Origin: Streptomyces tauricus
Lineage (GTDB): Bacteria; Actinomycetota; Actinomycetes; Streptomycetales; Streptomycetaceae
Direction: 5' to 3'
DNA length: 64,000 bases
NCBI RefSeq assembly: GCF_014650955.1
Contig: NZ_BMVY01000031.1
Coordinates: forward strand, 41,737-105,736
Shown here: in pieces, positions 34,758 through 43,958 of the stretch
Position numbering within the stretch: the stretch's first letter is position 1
How the letters are laid out: every line of letters begins with the position of its first letter
Notes under the pieces: generated by a model
The model's database searches: none
What the model was told of the DNA's origin: nothing
The model's input: only the letters and a program-made list of their open reading frames with translations
Translations under genes and position numbers: made by a program

Positions 34758-35687
34758 ATGCAACACGGTAAATACCGTTTCATCGTGGGGTTCTTGACGG
34801 CCCCCCTGGCCATTTACGGCCTGTTCGTCATCTGGCCCTTCATCCAGTCCATCTACTACTCGTTCACGGACTGGAGCGGTCTCAGCCCCGAGTTCAAGAT
34901 GGTGGGCTTCAAGAATTACACGAGACTGCTGGACGACGAGGTCTTCTGGAAGTCGATGCAGCACAGCGTGATGCTCGTCGTGCTGCTGCCGTTGGTGACC
35001 CTCACCATGGCGTTGTTCTTCGCCTTCATGCTCAATGTCGGCGGACGGCGCCGAAAGAATGCCGCGATCGCCGGTGTACGCGGCTCCGCCTTCTACAAGG
35101 TGGTCTATTTCTTTCCGCAGGTGCTGTCGATCGCGATCGTCGCGCTGCTGTTCCAGTTCGCCTACAACCCCAACAGCGGTGCGATCAACTCCGCGCTGAA
35201 GGCGGTCGGTCTCGACAGCGTCCAGCCCGACTGGCTGGGTGACCCGGATCTCGCCCTCTGGTGCGTCTTCGCGGTACTCGTCTGGTGCACGGTCGGTTTC
35301 TTCGTGGTGCTCTTCTCCGCGGGAATGGCCTCCATTCCCAAGGACTACTACGAGGCGGCGCTCCTGGACGGCGCGAACCGCATCACGACCTTCTTCAAGA
35401 TCACCCTGCCGCTGCTCTGGGACACCGTGCAGTCGGGCTGGGCCTACGTGGGGATCCTGGCGCTCGGCGCCGAGTCCTTCGCGGTCGTGCAGATCATGAC
35501 CGTGGGCCCGAACGGCGGCGGCCCCGACTACTCGACGACCGTCCTGCCGCTGTACGTCTACCAGAAGGCGTTCCGCGACGGCCAGGCCGCCTACGCGACG
35601 ACGATCGGTGTCGCCCTGCTCGTCGTGACGCTGCTGTTCGTGGCGGTCGTCATGAAGCTGGGCCGGCGCGAGCGGCTGGAGTACTGA
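34758..35687 (+). CDS. ngcF: NgcF-type ABC sugar permease
   Basis: A 309-residue inner-membrane permease with about six helices, starting MQHGKYRFIVGFLTAPLAIYGLF. The MalF/UgpA-family ATPase-coupling EAA loop is visible as YYEAALLDGANRITTFFKITLPLL. ATG 34758 has a GTAGGA site just upstream; an in-frame start 16 codons earlier lies in the hairpin-bearing spacer and is less likely. It pairs with NgcG to form the channel and should receive substrate from NgcE. Confidence 0.92.
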   Translation: MQHGKYRFIVGFLTAPLAIYGLFVIWPFIQSIYYSFTDWSGLSPEFKMVGFKNYTRLLDDEVFWKSMQHSVMLVVLLPLVTLTMALFFAFMLNVGGRRRKNAAIAGVRGSAFYKVVYFFPQVLSIAIVALLFQFAYNPNSGAINSALKAVGLDSVQPDWLGDPDLALWCVFAVLVWCTVGFFVVLFSAGMASIPKDYYEAALLDGANRITTFFKITLPLLWDTVQSGWAYVGILALGAESFAVVQIMTVGPNGGGPDYSTTVLPLYVYQKAFRDGQAAYATTIGVALLVVTLLFVAVVMKLGRRERLEY

Positions 35688-35724
35688 TGCGAACCGAGCT
35701 GACCTACCCGCGAGGAGGCCACGA

Positions 35725-36645
35725 GTGAAGACGACCGACACGCCTCCCGCCGACACCGCAGGCGAGAAGCCGCCGCCCGTCACCAAGACGGCGTCCGCGC
35801 CCCCGGCCGAGGAGAAGGCCACCGGCAGGACCCTCAACGTCTTCTCGCACGGCTTCCTGATCCTCTGGGCGATCATGGTGGTGATGCCGCTGCTCTGGGC
35901 GGTGATGACCTCCTTCAAGACGGACAAGGAGATCTTTAGCTCGCCCTGGGCGCTGCCCGACTCGCTGCACTTCGACAACTGGTCGCGCGCCTGGACCGAG
36001 GCGAACATGAGCGACTACTTCCTCAACACGATCATCGTGGTGGGGTTCTCGCTCCTCGGCACCATGCTGCTGGGCTCCATGGCGGCGTACGTCCTCGCGC
36101 GCTTCGAGTTCCCCGGGAACCGCTTCATCTACTTCCTCTTCATCGGAGGAATGAGCTTCCCGATCATCCTGGCGCTGGTCCCGCTGTTCTACGTCATGCA
36201 GAACCTCGCGCTGCTGAACACGCTGCCCGGCCTGATCCTGGTCTACATCGGCTACTCGCTGCCGTTCACCGTGTTCTTCATGACGTCCTTCTTCCGCACC
36301 CTGCCGACCTCGGTGGCCGAGGCGGCCTTCGTGGACGGCGCCTCGCACACCAGGACGTTCTTCCAGGTGATGCTGCCGATGGCCAAGCCCGGCCTGATCA
36401 GCATCACCATCTTCAACTTCCTGGGGCAGTGGAACCAGTACATGCTGCCGACGGTGCTCAACACCGAGCCGGAGAACAAGGTGCTCACCCAGGGCCTCGT
36501 CCAGCTGGCCGTCAGCCAGGGGTACAAGGGTGACTGGTCCGGGCTGTTCGCGGGCCTCGTGATGGCGATGCTGCCGGTGCTCGCCGCGTACATCGTCTTC
36601 CAGCGCCAGGTCGTCCAGGGGCTGACCGCGGGGGCGCTCAAGTAA
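35725..36645 (+). CDS. ngcG: NgcG-type ABC sugar permease
   Basis: The second permease of the importer, 306 residues, GTG start with GAGGAGG at good spacing. A Pro/Ala/Thr/Glu-rich cytoplasmic N-terminus (about 35 residues) precedes about six helices. The EAA loop is VAEAAFVDGASHTRTFFQVMLPMAKPGL. It follows ngcF by 37 bp and is the last gene of the operon, ended by a hairpin at 36673. MalG-type family. Confidence 0.92.
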   Translation: MKTTDTPPADTAGEKPPPVTKTASAPPAEEKATGRTLNVFSHGFLILWAIMVVMPLLWAVMTSFKTDKEIFSSPWALPDSLHFDNWSRAWTEANMSDYFLNTIIVVGFSLLGTMLLGSMAAYVLARFEFPGNRFIYFLFIGGMSFPIILALVPLFYVMQNLALLNTLPGLILVYIGYSLPFTVFFMTSFFRTLPTSVAEAAFVDGASHTRTFFQVMLPMAKPGLISITIFNFLGQWNQYMLPTVLNTEPENKVLTQGLVQLAVSQGYKGDWSGLFAGLVMAMLPVLAAYIVFQRQVVQGLTAGALK

Positions 36646-36672
36646 CGGAACGGTCGTCGGTGCGGTTTGCGA

Positions 36673-36705
36673 GGGTGGTCCCGGATTGAAGCCGGGGCCA
36701 CTCCC
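36673..36705 (+). terminator. Terminator after ngcG
   Basis: Imperfect stem GGGTGGTCCCGG / CCGGGGCCACTCCC with a G-U pair and a 7-nt loop, 28 bp after the ngcG stop. Confidence 0.65.
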
Positions 36706-36839
36706 GCGTTACGGGCGCCTGTACGCCCCTCTCTTGCTCAACCTCTTGACGGGAGGCGACCCCAACGGCTCAGCTTAGAGTTCACTAGTTGGACATAGAC
36801 GGGGTCTCACCGAGGCGACCCCGTACGCAGGAGGTCGTC

Positions 36840-38039
36840 GTGGAGACTCCGGGGTCGCAGTCGTCGCTGCACCGAGCCAATCTCGAACGGGTCGTACGCG
36901 CGGTGCGCCTGGCCGGGTCGCTCACGCAGGCGGAGATCGCGAGGACGACGGGCCTGTCCGCGGCCACGGTCTCCAACATCGTGCGGGAGCTGAAGGACGG
37001 CGGGACGGTCGAGGTCACACCCACCTCGGCGGGCGGCCGAAGGGCCCGCAGCGTCAGCCTCAGCGGCGACGCCGGCATCGTCATCGGTGTCGACTTCGGC
37101 CATACGCATCTGCGGGTCGCGGTCGGCAACCTCGCGCACCAGGTACTGGCCGAGGAGTCCGAGCCGCTCGATGTGGACGCCTCCGCCGCGCAGGGCTTCG
37201 ACCGGGCGGAACAGCTGGTCAACCGCCTGATCGCGGCCACCGGCGTGGACCGTTCGAAGGTCGCCGGGGTGGGTCTCGGCGTGCCCGGACCGATCGACGT
37301 GGAGTCCGGGACGCTCGGCTCCACCGCGATCCTGCCGGGCTGGACCGGCACGAAGCCCGCGGAGGAGCTCCAGGGGCGTCTGGGCGTCCCCGTGCACGTC
37401 GACAACGACGCCAACCTCGGAGCCCTCGGGGAACTCGTCTGGGGGAGCGGCAGGGGCGTCAGGGACCTCGCGTACATCAAGGTGGCCAGCGGTGTCGGCG
37501 CCGGACTCGTGATCAACAGCAAGATCTACCGCGGCCCGGGTGGCACAGCGGGAGAAATCGGGCATATTACTCTTGATGAGTCCGGCCCCGTCTGCCGCTG
37601 CGGCAACCGGGGCTGCCTGGAGACCTTCGCGGCGGCGCGCTATGTGCTGCCGCTCCTCCAGTCCAGCCACGGCACGGATCTGACCATGGAAGGTGTCGTA
37701 CGGCTGGCACGGGACGGAGACCCTGGCTGCCGTCGGGTGATCGCCGACGTCGGCCGACATATCGGCAGTGGAGTGGCGAATCTGTGCAACCTGCTCAATC
37801 CGAGCCGGGTGGTGCTCGGCGGTGATCTCGCCGAGGCCGGAGAGCTCGTACTAGGACCCATCAGGGAGTCCGTCGGCCGCTATGCGATCCCCAGTGCGGC
37901 ACGCCAACTATCCGTTCTGCCAGGGGCACTTGGCGGTCGGGCGGAGGTCCTCGGGGCACTCGCCCTCGCGCTCGGCGAGATGGGCGATTCAACCCTTTTG
38001 GATGGGTCGCTCACCGCTGTCACGCCTGCCTTCACTTAG
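36840..38039 (+). CDS. rok7B7: ROK-family transcriptional regulator Rok7B7
   Basis: A 399-residue ROK regulator. The N-terminal winged helix (about 10-65, LTQAEIARTTGLSAATVSNIVREL) is followed by a glucokinase-like ROK domain with GVDFGHTHLRVAV, DNDANLGALGE and the zinc motif VCRCGNRGCLE. GTG 36840 is chosen (AGGAGG 7 bp upstream). The position between ngcEFG and xylFGH is that of S. coelicolor Rok7B7, a pleiotropic regulator reported to repress xylFGH and to influence carbon catabolite control and antibiotic production. It is likely to act on the xylF promoter 120 bp downstream, where a 27-bp palindrome lies. The gene name rests on context and similarity. Confidence 0.9.
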   Translation: METPGSQSSLHRANLERVVRAVRLAGSLTQAEIARTTGLSAATVSNIVRELKDGGTVEVTPTSAGGRRARSVSLSGDAGIVIGVDFGHTHLRVAVGNLAHQVLAEESEPLDVDASAAQGFDRAEQLVNRLIAATGVDRSKVAGVGLGVPGPIDVESGTLGSTAILPGWTGTKPAEELQGRLGVPVHVDNDANLGALGELVWGSGRGVRDLAYIKVASGVGAGLVINSKIYRGPGGTAGEIGHITLDESGPVCRCGNRGCLETFAAARYVLPLLQSSHGTDLTMEGVVRLARDGDPGCRRVIADVGRHIGSGVANLCNLLNPSRVVLGGDLAEAGELVLGPIRESVGRYAIPSAARQLSVLPGALGGRAEVLGALALALGEMGDSTLLDGSLTAVTPAFT

Positions 38040-38041
38040 AG

Positions 38042-38068
38042 AACGGATGGCAGCGTTGCCATTCCGTT
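38042..38068. promoter_or_regulatory. Palindrome between rok7B7 and xylF
   Basis: A near-perfect 27-bp inverted repeat centred on ATGGCA-GCGT-TGCCAT with outer arms AACGG / CCGTT, starting 2 bp after the rok7B7 stop. It could be the rok7B7 terminator, an operator for xylFGH, or both. A TTGACG -35-like element follows at about 38083. Confidence 0.6.
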
Positions 38069-38160
38069 AAGGATTTACTTCTTGACGTCGCACGTGCGGC
38101 CGAGTTGACTTCCAGCCACCTCGGCCGCAACGTCGCGGCCTCGTCAGGGAGGTTTCTGAA

Positions 38161-39279
38161 GTGAATACGCGTATGCGTCGCGCCGCCTTTGCCGTTGCCG
38201 CTGGAGCGATGGCCGTCTCGCTGGCTGCCTGTGGCAGCGCCGAGGAGTCCGGCGACAAGAGCGACTCCACGAAGTCCGCCGCCAAGGGCGACAACATCAA
38301 GGTCGGCCTCCTCCTTCCGGAGAACCAGACCGCGCGGTACGAGAAGTTCGACAAGCCCTTGATCGAGAAGAAGGTCAAGGAGCTCACGAACGACAAGGGC
38401 GAGGTCGTCTACGCCAACGCCAAGCAGGACGCCACCACGCAGTCCCAGCAGGTCGACACGATGATCACCAACAAGGTGGACGTGCTGATCGTGGACGCGG
38501 TGGACTCCAAGGCCATCGCCAACGGCGTGAAGAAGGCCAAGGACGCCGGCATCCCCGTCGTCGCGTACGACCGCCTCGCCGAGGGCCCGATCGACGCCTA
38601 CACCTCCTTCGACAACGAAGAGGTCGGCCGCGTCCAGGGCAAGGCGCTCCTGGAGGCCCTGGGCGACAAGGCCAAGCCCTCCGCGAAGATCGTCATGATG
38701 AACGGCGCGGTCACCGACCCGAACGCCGCCCTCTTCAAGAAGGGCGCGCTCTCCGAGCTCGACGGCAAGGTGGACATCGCCAAGTCGTACGACACCAAGG
38801 AGTGGAAGCCGGAGAACGCCAACGCCAACATGGAAGGCGCCATCTCGGCGATCGGCAAGGACAAGATCGTCGGCGTCTACTCCGCCAACGACGGCATGGC
38901 CGGCGGTATCATCACCGCCCTCAAGGCCGCGGGCGTCTCCCCGCTGCCGCCCGTGACCGGCCAGGACGCCGAGCTGGCGGGCGTGCAGCGCATCGTCTCC
39001 GGCGAGCAGTTCATGAGCGTCTACAAGTCCTACCCGCAGGAGGCGGACGTCGCCGCGCAGATGGCCGTCGCGCTCGCCAAGGGTGAGAAGCTCGACTCCA
39101 TCGCCAAGGACTCGGTCGACAGCCCCACCACCAAGGGTGTCCCGTCGGTGCTCGTCCCGGTCGTCTCGCTGACCAAGGACAACATCAACGACACGGTCAT
39201 CAAGGACGGCATCTACACCGTCGACGAGATCTGCACCGCCAAGTTCAAGTCCGCCTGCAGCAAGGCCGGCGTCAACTAG
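38161..39279 (+). CDS. xylF: XylF-type xylose-binding lipoprotein
   Basis: The substrate-binding protein of a CUT2-type sugar importer, 372 residues. It has a signal peptide with lipobox (SLAAC, Cys at about residue 24), then a periplasmic-binding-protein type I fold: NIKVGLLLPENQTARYEKFDKPLIEKKVKEL, VDVLIVDAVDSKAIANGV, GIPVVAYDRL and YSANDGMAGGIITAL. Closest in kind to xylose/ribose binding proteins. GTG 38161 has GGGAGG 8 bp upstream. It is first in xylFGH, behind a palindrome and downstream of rok7B7, its reported repressor in S. coelicolor. A strong hairpin follows the gene. Confidence 0.92.
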   Translation: MNTRMRRAAFAVAAGAMAVSLAACGSAEESGDKSDSTKSAAKGDNIKVGLLLPENQTARYEKFDKPLIEKKVKELTNDKGEVVYANAKQDATTQSQQVDTMITNKVDVLIVDAVDSKAIANGVKKAKDAGIPVVAYDRLAEGPIDAYTSFDNEEVGRVQGKALLEALGDKAKPSAKIVMMNGAVTDPNAALFKKGALSELDGKVDIAKSYDTKEWKPENANANMEGAISAIGKDKIVGVYSANDGMAGGIITALKAAGVSPLPPVTGQDAELAGVQRIVSGEQFMSVYKSYPQEADVAAQMAVALAKGEKLDSIAKDSVDSPTTKGVPSVLVPVVSLTKDNINDTVIKDGIYTVDEICTAKFKSACSKAGVN

Positions 39280-39300
39280 GTAATGGCACGTCCCTTACCG

Positions 39301-39334
39301 CGTACGGGAATTCGCGTCACTGAATTCCCGTACG
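39301..39334 (+). promoter_or_regulatory. Hairpin between xylF and xylG
   Basis: Perfect 13-bp arms CGTACGGGAATTC / GAATTCCCGTACG with an 8-nt loop, 22 nt after the xylF stop in a 228-nt spacer. Expected to protect the xylF message and lower expression of xylGH relative to xylF. Confidence 0.8.
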
Positions 39335-39507
39335 GGCCTGTGGTCCACGAAACCGTGGCCATGAGGGGCGGTCGTACCAGAAGCCCCTCCGGCGCCCCGC
39401 AATCACCAGCCCCGCAGCTAGGGCGGGGCGCCGGACGGAACACTTCACTCCCCCCAATTCTTCTGCACAACCTCCCGCCGGGTCAGGCGGCGAAGGAGAT
39501 GGTCAAC

Positions 39508-40290
39508 GTGTCCGCTACGCCTGTTCTGGCGTTGCGCGGGGTCTCGAAGCGATTCGGTGCCGTTCAGGCGCTCACCGACGTAGAGCTCGAGGTCCACGCC
39601 GGTGAGGTGGTCGCCCTGGTCGGCGACAACGGCGCCGGAAAGTCCACGCTGGTGAAAACAATTGCCGGCGTGCACCCGATCGACGAGGGTGTCATCGAAT
39701 GGGACGGCAAGGCCGTCCAGATCAACAAGCCGCACGACGCCCAGCACCTGGGAGTCGCGACGGTCTACCAGGACCTCGCGCTGTGCGACAACATCGACGT
39801 CGTCGGCAACCTCTACCTGGGTCGTGAGCTGAAGAAGCGCGGCATCCTGGACGAGGTCGAGATGGAGCGCCGCTCACGCGAACTGCTCCAGACGCTGTCG
39901 ATCCGCATCCCCAGCGTGCGCATCCCGATCGCCTCGCTCTCCGGCGGTCAGCGCCAGACCGTGGCCATCGCCCGCTCCATGCTCGGCGAGCCCAAGCTGG
40001 TCATCCTCGACGAGCCCACCGCGGCCCTCGGTGTCGAGCAGACCGCCCAGGTCCTCGACCTGGTCGAGCGGCTGCGCGAGCGCGGCCACGCCGTCCTCCT
40101 CATCAGCCACAACATGGCCGATGTGAAGGCCGTCGCCGACAAGGTGGCCGTGCTCAGGCTCGGCCGCAACAACGGAGTCTTCGAGGTCAAGGCGACCTCG
40201 CAGGAAGAGATCATCTCCGCCATCACCGGTGCCACGGACAACGCCGTGACCCGCCGTGCGGCGCGCAGCAACGGGGAGGCTCAGAAGTGA
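39508..40290 (+). CDS. xylG: XylG-type sugar ABC ATPase
   Basis: A 260-residue single-domain ATPase. Walker A GDNGAGKST, signature LSGGQRQTVAIARS, Walker B LVILDEPTAALGV and the switch His in LLISHNM are intact. GTG 39508 is preferred: AAGGAG lies 9 bp upstream, whereas an ATG at 39499 would touch that site and a longer frame from 39283 crosses the xylF hairpin. It has one nucleotide-binding domain, half the size of the E. coli XylG/RbsA type, so two copies would be needed per transporter. It overlaps xylH by GTGA. Confidence 0.93.
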   Translation: MSATPVLALRGVSKRFGAVQALTDVELEVHAGEVVALVGDNGAGKSTLVKTIAGVHPIDEGVIEWDGKAVQINKPHDAQHLGVATVYQDLALCDNIDVVGNLYLGRELKKRGILDEVEMERRSRELLQTLSIRIPSVRIPIASLSGGQRQTVAIARSMLGEPKLVILDEPTAALGVEQTAQVLDLVERLRERGHAVLLISHNMADVKAVADKVAVLRLGRNNGVFEVKATSQEEIISAITGATDNAVTRRAARSNGEAQK

Positions 40291-41579
40291 GCATCGACAA
40301 GACCTCCGCCAGCACGGACGAGCACGCCGTCGCGAACCCCGAGGCCGCCGCCGACGCGGTGACCGTGGTCGACCCCAGGCTGCTCGTGCGCGAGCAGGGC
40401 CTGGCCGGCTACATCGGCGAGTTCAAGCGCAAGATGAAGGGCGGTGACCTGGGCTCCGTCCCGGTCGTCATCGGCCTGATCGTCATCTGCATCATCTTCC
40501 AGAGCCTGAACTCGGCCTTCCTCTCCGCCGAGAACCTCAACAACATCGCCGTCGCGATGGTCGCCACCGGCATGATGTCGGTCGGCATCATCTTCGTGCT
40601 GCTGCTCGGCGAGATCGACCTGTCGGTCGGCTCGGTCAGCGGTGTGGCGGGTGCCATCACCGCCGTACTGAGCGTCACGCACGGTGTGAACGAGTGGCTG
40701 GCCGTCCTCATCGCCCTCGTCAGCGGTGCGGCCATCGGCGCGCTCCACGGCTTCTTCTTCGCCCGGATCGGCGCCCCCGCGTTCGCGGTCACCCTGGCCG
40801 GCCTGCTGTTCTGGCTCGGCTTCATGCTCCAGATCCTGGGCGAGAACGGCACCATCAACATCGACGGTGACGGCGTGGTCGGCAAGCTGACCACGTACTA
40901 CTTCTCGGACGTCGCGGCCGCCTACGGCCTCGCGCTCGTCGCCGTGGTGCTCTTCTTCGTCACCAGCTTCCTGGACAGCCGCCGCCGCGAGGCCGCGGGC
41001 ATCCCGTCCCGGCCGCTGGGCGACCTGATCCTGCGTACGGCCCTGCTCGCGATCGTGGCGTTCGCAGCCGCGATCATGTTCAACCAGTACAAGGGTCTGC
41101 CGCTGGCGCTGCTGCTGTTCATCGTGGTCCTGGTCGTCAGCGACTTCGTCCTGCGCCGCACCGGCTACGGGCGCAAGATCTTCGCGCTCGGCGGCAGCGT
41201 CGAGGCGTCGCGCCGTGCCGGTATCAACGTCACGGCGGTCCGCGTCTCGGTCTTCGCCCTGGCGGGCTTCTTCGCCGCCGTCGGCGGTCTGTTCTGGGCC
41301 TCGAAGATCGCCGCGGCCAACCAGAGCGCCGGTGCCGGTGACCTCCTGATGAACGTCATCGCGGCGGCCGTCATCGGTGGCACCAGCCTCTTCGGTGGCC
41401 GGGGCCGCACGTGGAACGCGCTGCTCGGTGTCATGGTGATCACCTCGATCCAGTACGGCCTCGCCCTGGAGGGCATCGCCACGCCGGTCCAGTACATGAT
41501 CACTGGTGGTGTGCTTCTGGCCACGGTCGTCATCGACTCGATCACGCGCAAGACGCAGAAGACGGCGGGCCGCGCATAA
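40287..41579 (+). CDS. xylH: XylH-type sugar ABC permease
   Basis: A 430-residue CUT2 permease. A soluble N-terminal segment (about 45 residues) precedes roughly ten to twelve helices. Family features are LLGEIDLSVGSVSGVAGAITAVL near the start and GTSLFGGRGRTWNALLGVMVITSI near the end. The GTG start overlaps the xylG stop (GTGA). It forms the membrane channel with XylG and XylF, and the operon ends at the terminator at 41696. Confidence 0.93.
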   Translation: MSIDKTSASTDEHAVANPEAAADAVTVVDPRLLVREQGLAGYIGEFKRKMKGGDLGSVPVVIGLIVICIIFQSLNSAFLSAENLNNIAVAMVATGMMSVGIIFVLLLGEIDLSVGSVSGVAGAITAVLSVTHGVNEWLAVLIALVSGAAIGALHGFFFARIGAPAFAVTLAGLLFWLGFMLQILGENGTINIDGDGVVGKLTTYYFSDVAAAYGLALVAVVLFFVTSFLDSRRREAAGIPSRPLGDLILRTALLAIVAFAAAIMFNQYKGLPLALLLFIVVLVVSDFVLRRTGYGRKIFALGGSVEASRRAGINVTAVRVSVFALAGFFAAVGGLFWASKIAAANQSAGAGDLLMNVIAAAVIGGTSLFGGRGRTWNALLGVMVITSIQYGLALEGIATPVQYMITGGVLLATVVIDSITRKTQKTAGRA

Positions 41580-41650
41580 CGGTTCAGCGGTCGCACGGCT
41601 GAGCCGGGACTGCCCGTCGGTGGGTAGACGCGGGTAAGTCGTGGCTGGTC

Positions 41651-41672
41651 GCGCAGTTCCCCGCGGCCCCTT
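41651..41672. repeat. GTTCCCCGCG-type dispersed repeat, single copy
   Basis: GCGCAGTTCCCCGCGGCCCC, a variant of the dispersed intergenic element, lying between the xylH stop and its terminator in the 302-bp gap before dxs. Confidence 0.75.
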
Positions 41673-41695
41673 ACGGGGCCCGACAGCGGGGCTTG

Positions 41696-41729
41696 AGTGC
41701 CCGGCACCCTCGTGGTGCCGGGCACTTTT
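41696..41729 (+). terminator. Rho-independent terminator of xylFGH
   Basis: Perfect 13-bp arms AGTGCCCGGCACC / GGTGCCGGGCACT, a 5-nt loop and a TTTT run: the most canonical terminator in the window. Confidence 0.92.
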
Positions 41730-41881
41730 GTGTGGTCTGGGGCGTTTGGCGGGGGAGCCGGATGGCGAGATGATGTACGGCCGAACGCGTGATGTATGAC
41801 GCACAGCCCGGGCGTCGTCGGGGGAGACGGAACATTAGACTCGACAGGCCCGGCAATCGCTCTACTGCAAGGAGGCACGGG

Positions 41882-43804
41882 GTGCCGCTGCTGACCCGCA
41901 TCAAGGGACCGCGCGATCTGGACCGGCTCAGCCTGGAGCAGCTGGATCAGCTCGCCGACGAGATCAGGACCTTCCTCGTCGACGCGGTGTCCAAGACCGG
42001 CGGCCACCTCGGCCCCAACCTCGGTGTCGTCGAGCTGACGATCGCCCTGCACCGGGTCTTCGAGTCCCCCAAGGACCGGATCCTGTGGGACACCGGACAC
42101 CAGTCCTACGTCCACAAGCTGCTCACGGGCCGCCAGGACTTCTCGAAGCTGAAGATGAAGGGCGGCCTGTCCGGCTACCCCTCGCAGGCCGAGTCCGAGC
42201 ACGACGTCATCGAGAACAGCCACGCCTCCACGGTCCTCGGCTGGGCCGACGGCCTCGCCAAGGCCAACGAGGTGCTGCGCAAGGACGACCACCACGTCGT
42301 CGCCGTCATCGGCGACGGGGCGCTCACCGGCGGCATGGCCTGGGAGGCGCTGAACAACATCGCCGACGCCAAGGACCGCCCGCTCGTCATCGTCGTCAAC
42401 GACAACGAGCGGTCGTACGCGCCCACCATCGGCGGCCTCGCGAACCACCTGGCGACCCTGCGCACCACCGACGGCTACGAGCGCTTCCTGGCCCGCGGCA
42501 AGGACCTCCTGGAGCGCACCCCGGTCGTCGGCAGGCCCCTCTACGAGACCCTGCACGGCGCCAAGAAGGGCCTCAAGGACTTCATCGCCCCGCAGGGCAT
42601 GTTCGAGGACCTCGGCCTGAAGTACGTCGGGCCCATCGACGGGCACGACATGGAGGCCCTGGAGTCCGCGCTCGCCCGCGCCAAGCGCTTCGGCGGCCCC
42701 GTCATCGTGCACTGCCTCACCGAGAAGGGCCGCGGCTACCAGCCCGCCCTGCGCGACGAGGCGGACCGCTTCCACGGCATCGGCCCCATCCACCCCGACA
42801 CGGGCCTGCCCATCAAGGCCTCGGGCGCCGACTGGACGTCCGTCTTCGGCGACGAGATGGTCGCGCTCGGCAAGGAGCGCGAGGACGTCGTCGCGATCAC
42901 GGCGGCCATGCTCCAGCCGGTCGGCCTGAAGAAGTTCGCGGACGCCTTCCCGCACCGCATCTACGACGTCGGCATCGCCGAGCAGCACGGCGCCGTCTCC
43001 GCCGCGGGCCTCGCCACCGGCGGACTGCACCCCGTCTTCGCGGTCTACGCGACCTTCCTCAACCGCGCCTTCGACCAGGTCCTGATGGACGTGGCCCTGC
43101 ACAAGTGCGGCGTCACCTTCGTGCTCGACCGGGCCGGCGTCACCGGCACCGACGGCGCCTCCCACAACGGCATGTGGGACATGTCGATCCTCCAGGTCGT
43201 CCCGGGCCTGAGGCTCGCCGCGCCCCGGGACGCCGACCAGGTCCGCGCCCAGCTGCGCGAGGCCGTCCAGGTCACGGACGCGCCGACCGTGGTCCGCTTC
43301 TCCAAGGGCGCGGTCGGCCCGGCCGTCCCCGCCGTGGGCCGCGTCGGCGGCATGGACGTCCTGCGCGAGCCCGGCACCGACACCCCGGACGTGCTCCTCG
43401 TCTCGGTCGGCGCGCTGGCGCCCATGTGCCTGGAGATCGCAGGCCTCCTGGACCAGCAGGGCATCTCCACCACCGTCGTCGACCCCCGCTGGGTCAAACC
43501 CGTCGACGAGGCCATGGCCCCGCTCGCCGAGCGGCACCGCGTGGTCGTCACCGTCGAGGACAACTCCCGCGTCGGCGGCGTCGGCTCGTCGATCGCCCAG
43601 GCCCTGCGCGACGCCGGTGTGGACGTGCCCCTGCGCGACTTCGGCATCCCGCCGCGCTTCCTCGACCACGCCTCCCGCAAGGAGGTCATGGCCGAGATCG
43701 GACTGACCGCACCGGACATCGCCCGGCAGGTCACCGGCCTCGTCTCCAAGCTCGACGGGCGGTACGACCAGGCCCACGCCACACCGGAGCCCGCCCGCGA
43801 CTGA
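41882..43804 (+). CDS. dxs: 1-deoxy-D-xylulose-5-phosphate synthase
   Basis: A thiamine-diphosphate enzyme joining pyruvate and glyceraldehyde-3-phosphate in the first step of the MEP isoprenoid pathway. The 640-residue product shows GHQSYVHKLLTGR, the TPP/Mg motif VIGDGALTGGMAWEALNN with Asn in VVNDNERSYAP, IAEQHGAVSAAGLA, GVTGTDGASHNGMWDMS and a C-terminal transketolase domain (TVEDNSRVGGVGSSI). GTG 41882 (VPLLTRIKGPRDL) is chosen with GGAGG 7 bp upstream; a longer frame to 41789 is unlike the family. Monocistronic, ended by the hairpin at 43834. Confidence 0.97.
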   Translation: MPLLTRIKGPRDLDRLSLEQLDQLADEIRTFLVDAVSKTGGHLGPNLGVVELTIALHRVFESPKDRILWDTGHQSYVHKLLTGRQDFSKLKMKGGLSGYPSQAESEHDVIENSHASTVLGWADGLAKANEVLRKDDHHVVAVIGDGALTGGMAWEALNNIADAKDRPLVIVVNDNERSYAPTIGGLANHLATLRTTDGYERFLARGKDLLERTPVVGRPLYETLHGAKKGLKDFIAPQGMFEDLGLKYVGPIDGHDMEALESALARAKRFGGPVIVHCLTEKGRGYQPALRDEADRFHGIGPIHPDTGLPIKASGADWTSVFGDEMVALGKEREDVVAITAAMLQPVGLKKFADAFPHRIYDVGIAEQHGAVSAAGLATGGLHPVFAVYATFLNRAFDQVLMDVALHKCGVTFVLDRAGVTGTDGASHNGMWDMSILQVVPGLRLAAPRDADQVRAQLREAVQVTDAPTVVRFSKGAVGPAVPAVGRVGGMDVLREPGTDTPDVLLVSVGALAPMCLEIAGLLDQQGISTTVVDPRWVKPVDEAMAPLAERHRVVVTVEDNSRVGGVGSSIAQALRDAGVDVPLRDFGIPPRFLDHASRKEVMAEIGLTAPDIARQVTGLVSKLDGRYDQAHATPEPARD

Positions 43805-43833
43805 CACGGCGGCCCCGGCCGACACACCCGACT

Positions 43834-43873
43834 GGGCCGGTTCCAGCACCCTTTACGGTGGCTGAACCGGCCC
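43834..43873 (+). terminator. Terminator after dxs
   Basis: Arms GGGCCGGTTCCAGC / GCTGAACCGGCCC (one bulge) with a 13-nt loop, 30 bp after the dxs stop. Confidence 0.8.
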
Positions 43874-43958
43874 ATTCGCGTGAATGCCCACGCGCCGGGG
43901 CATACGGACCACGCACCCTCTCGATCATGTCGAGGACGACAAGCGTGGGAGGTACGCC

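Noticed and set aside
39283..39507. Longer N-terminus for xylG from 39283
   Set aside because: The extra 75 codons cross the xylF-xylG hairpin, resemble no ATPase, and a good ribosome site fits GTG 39508.
41165..43849. Open frame of 894 codons opposite dxs and xylH
   Set aside because: Same low-complexity antisense composition; dxs on the plus strand has all catalytic motifs.
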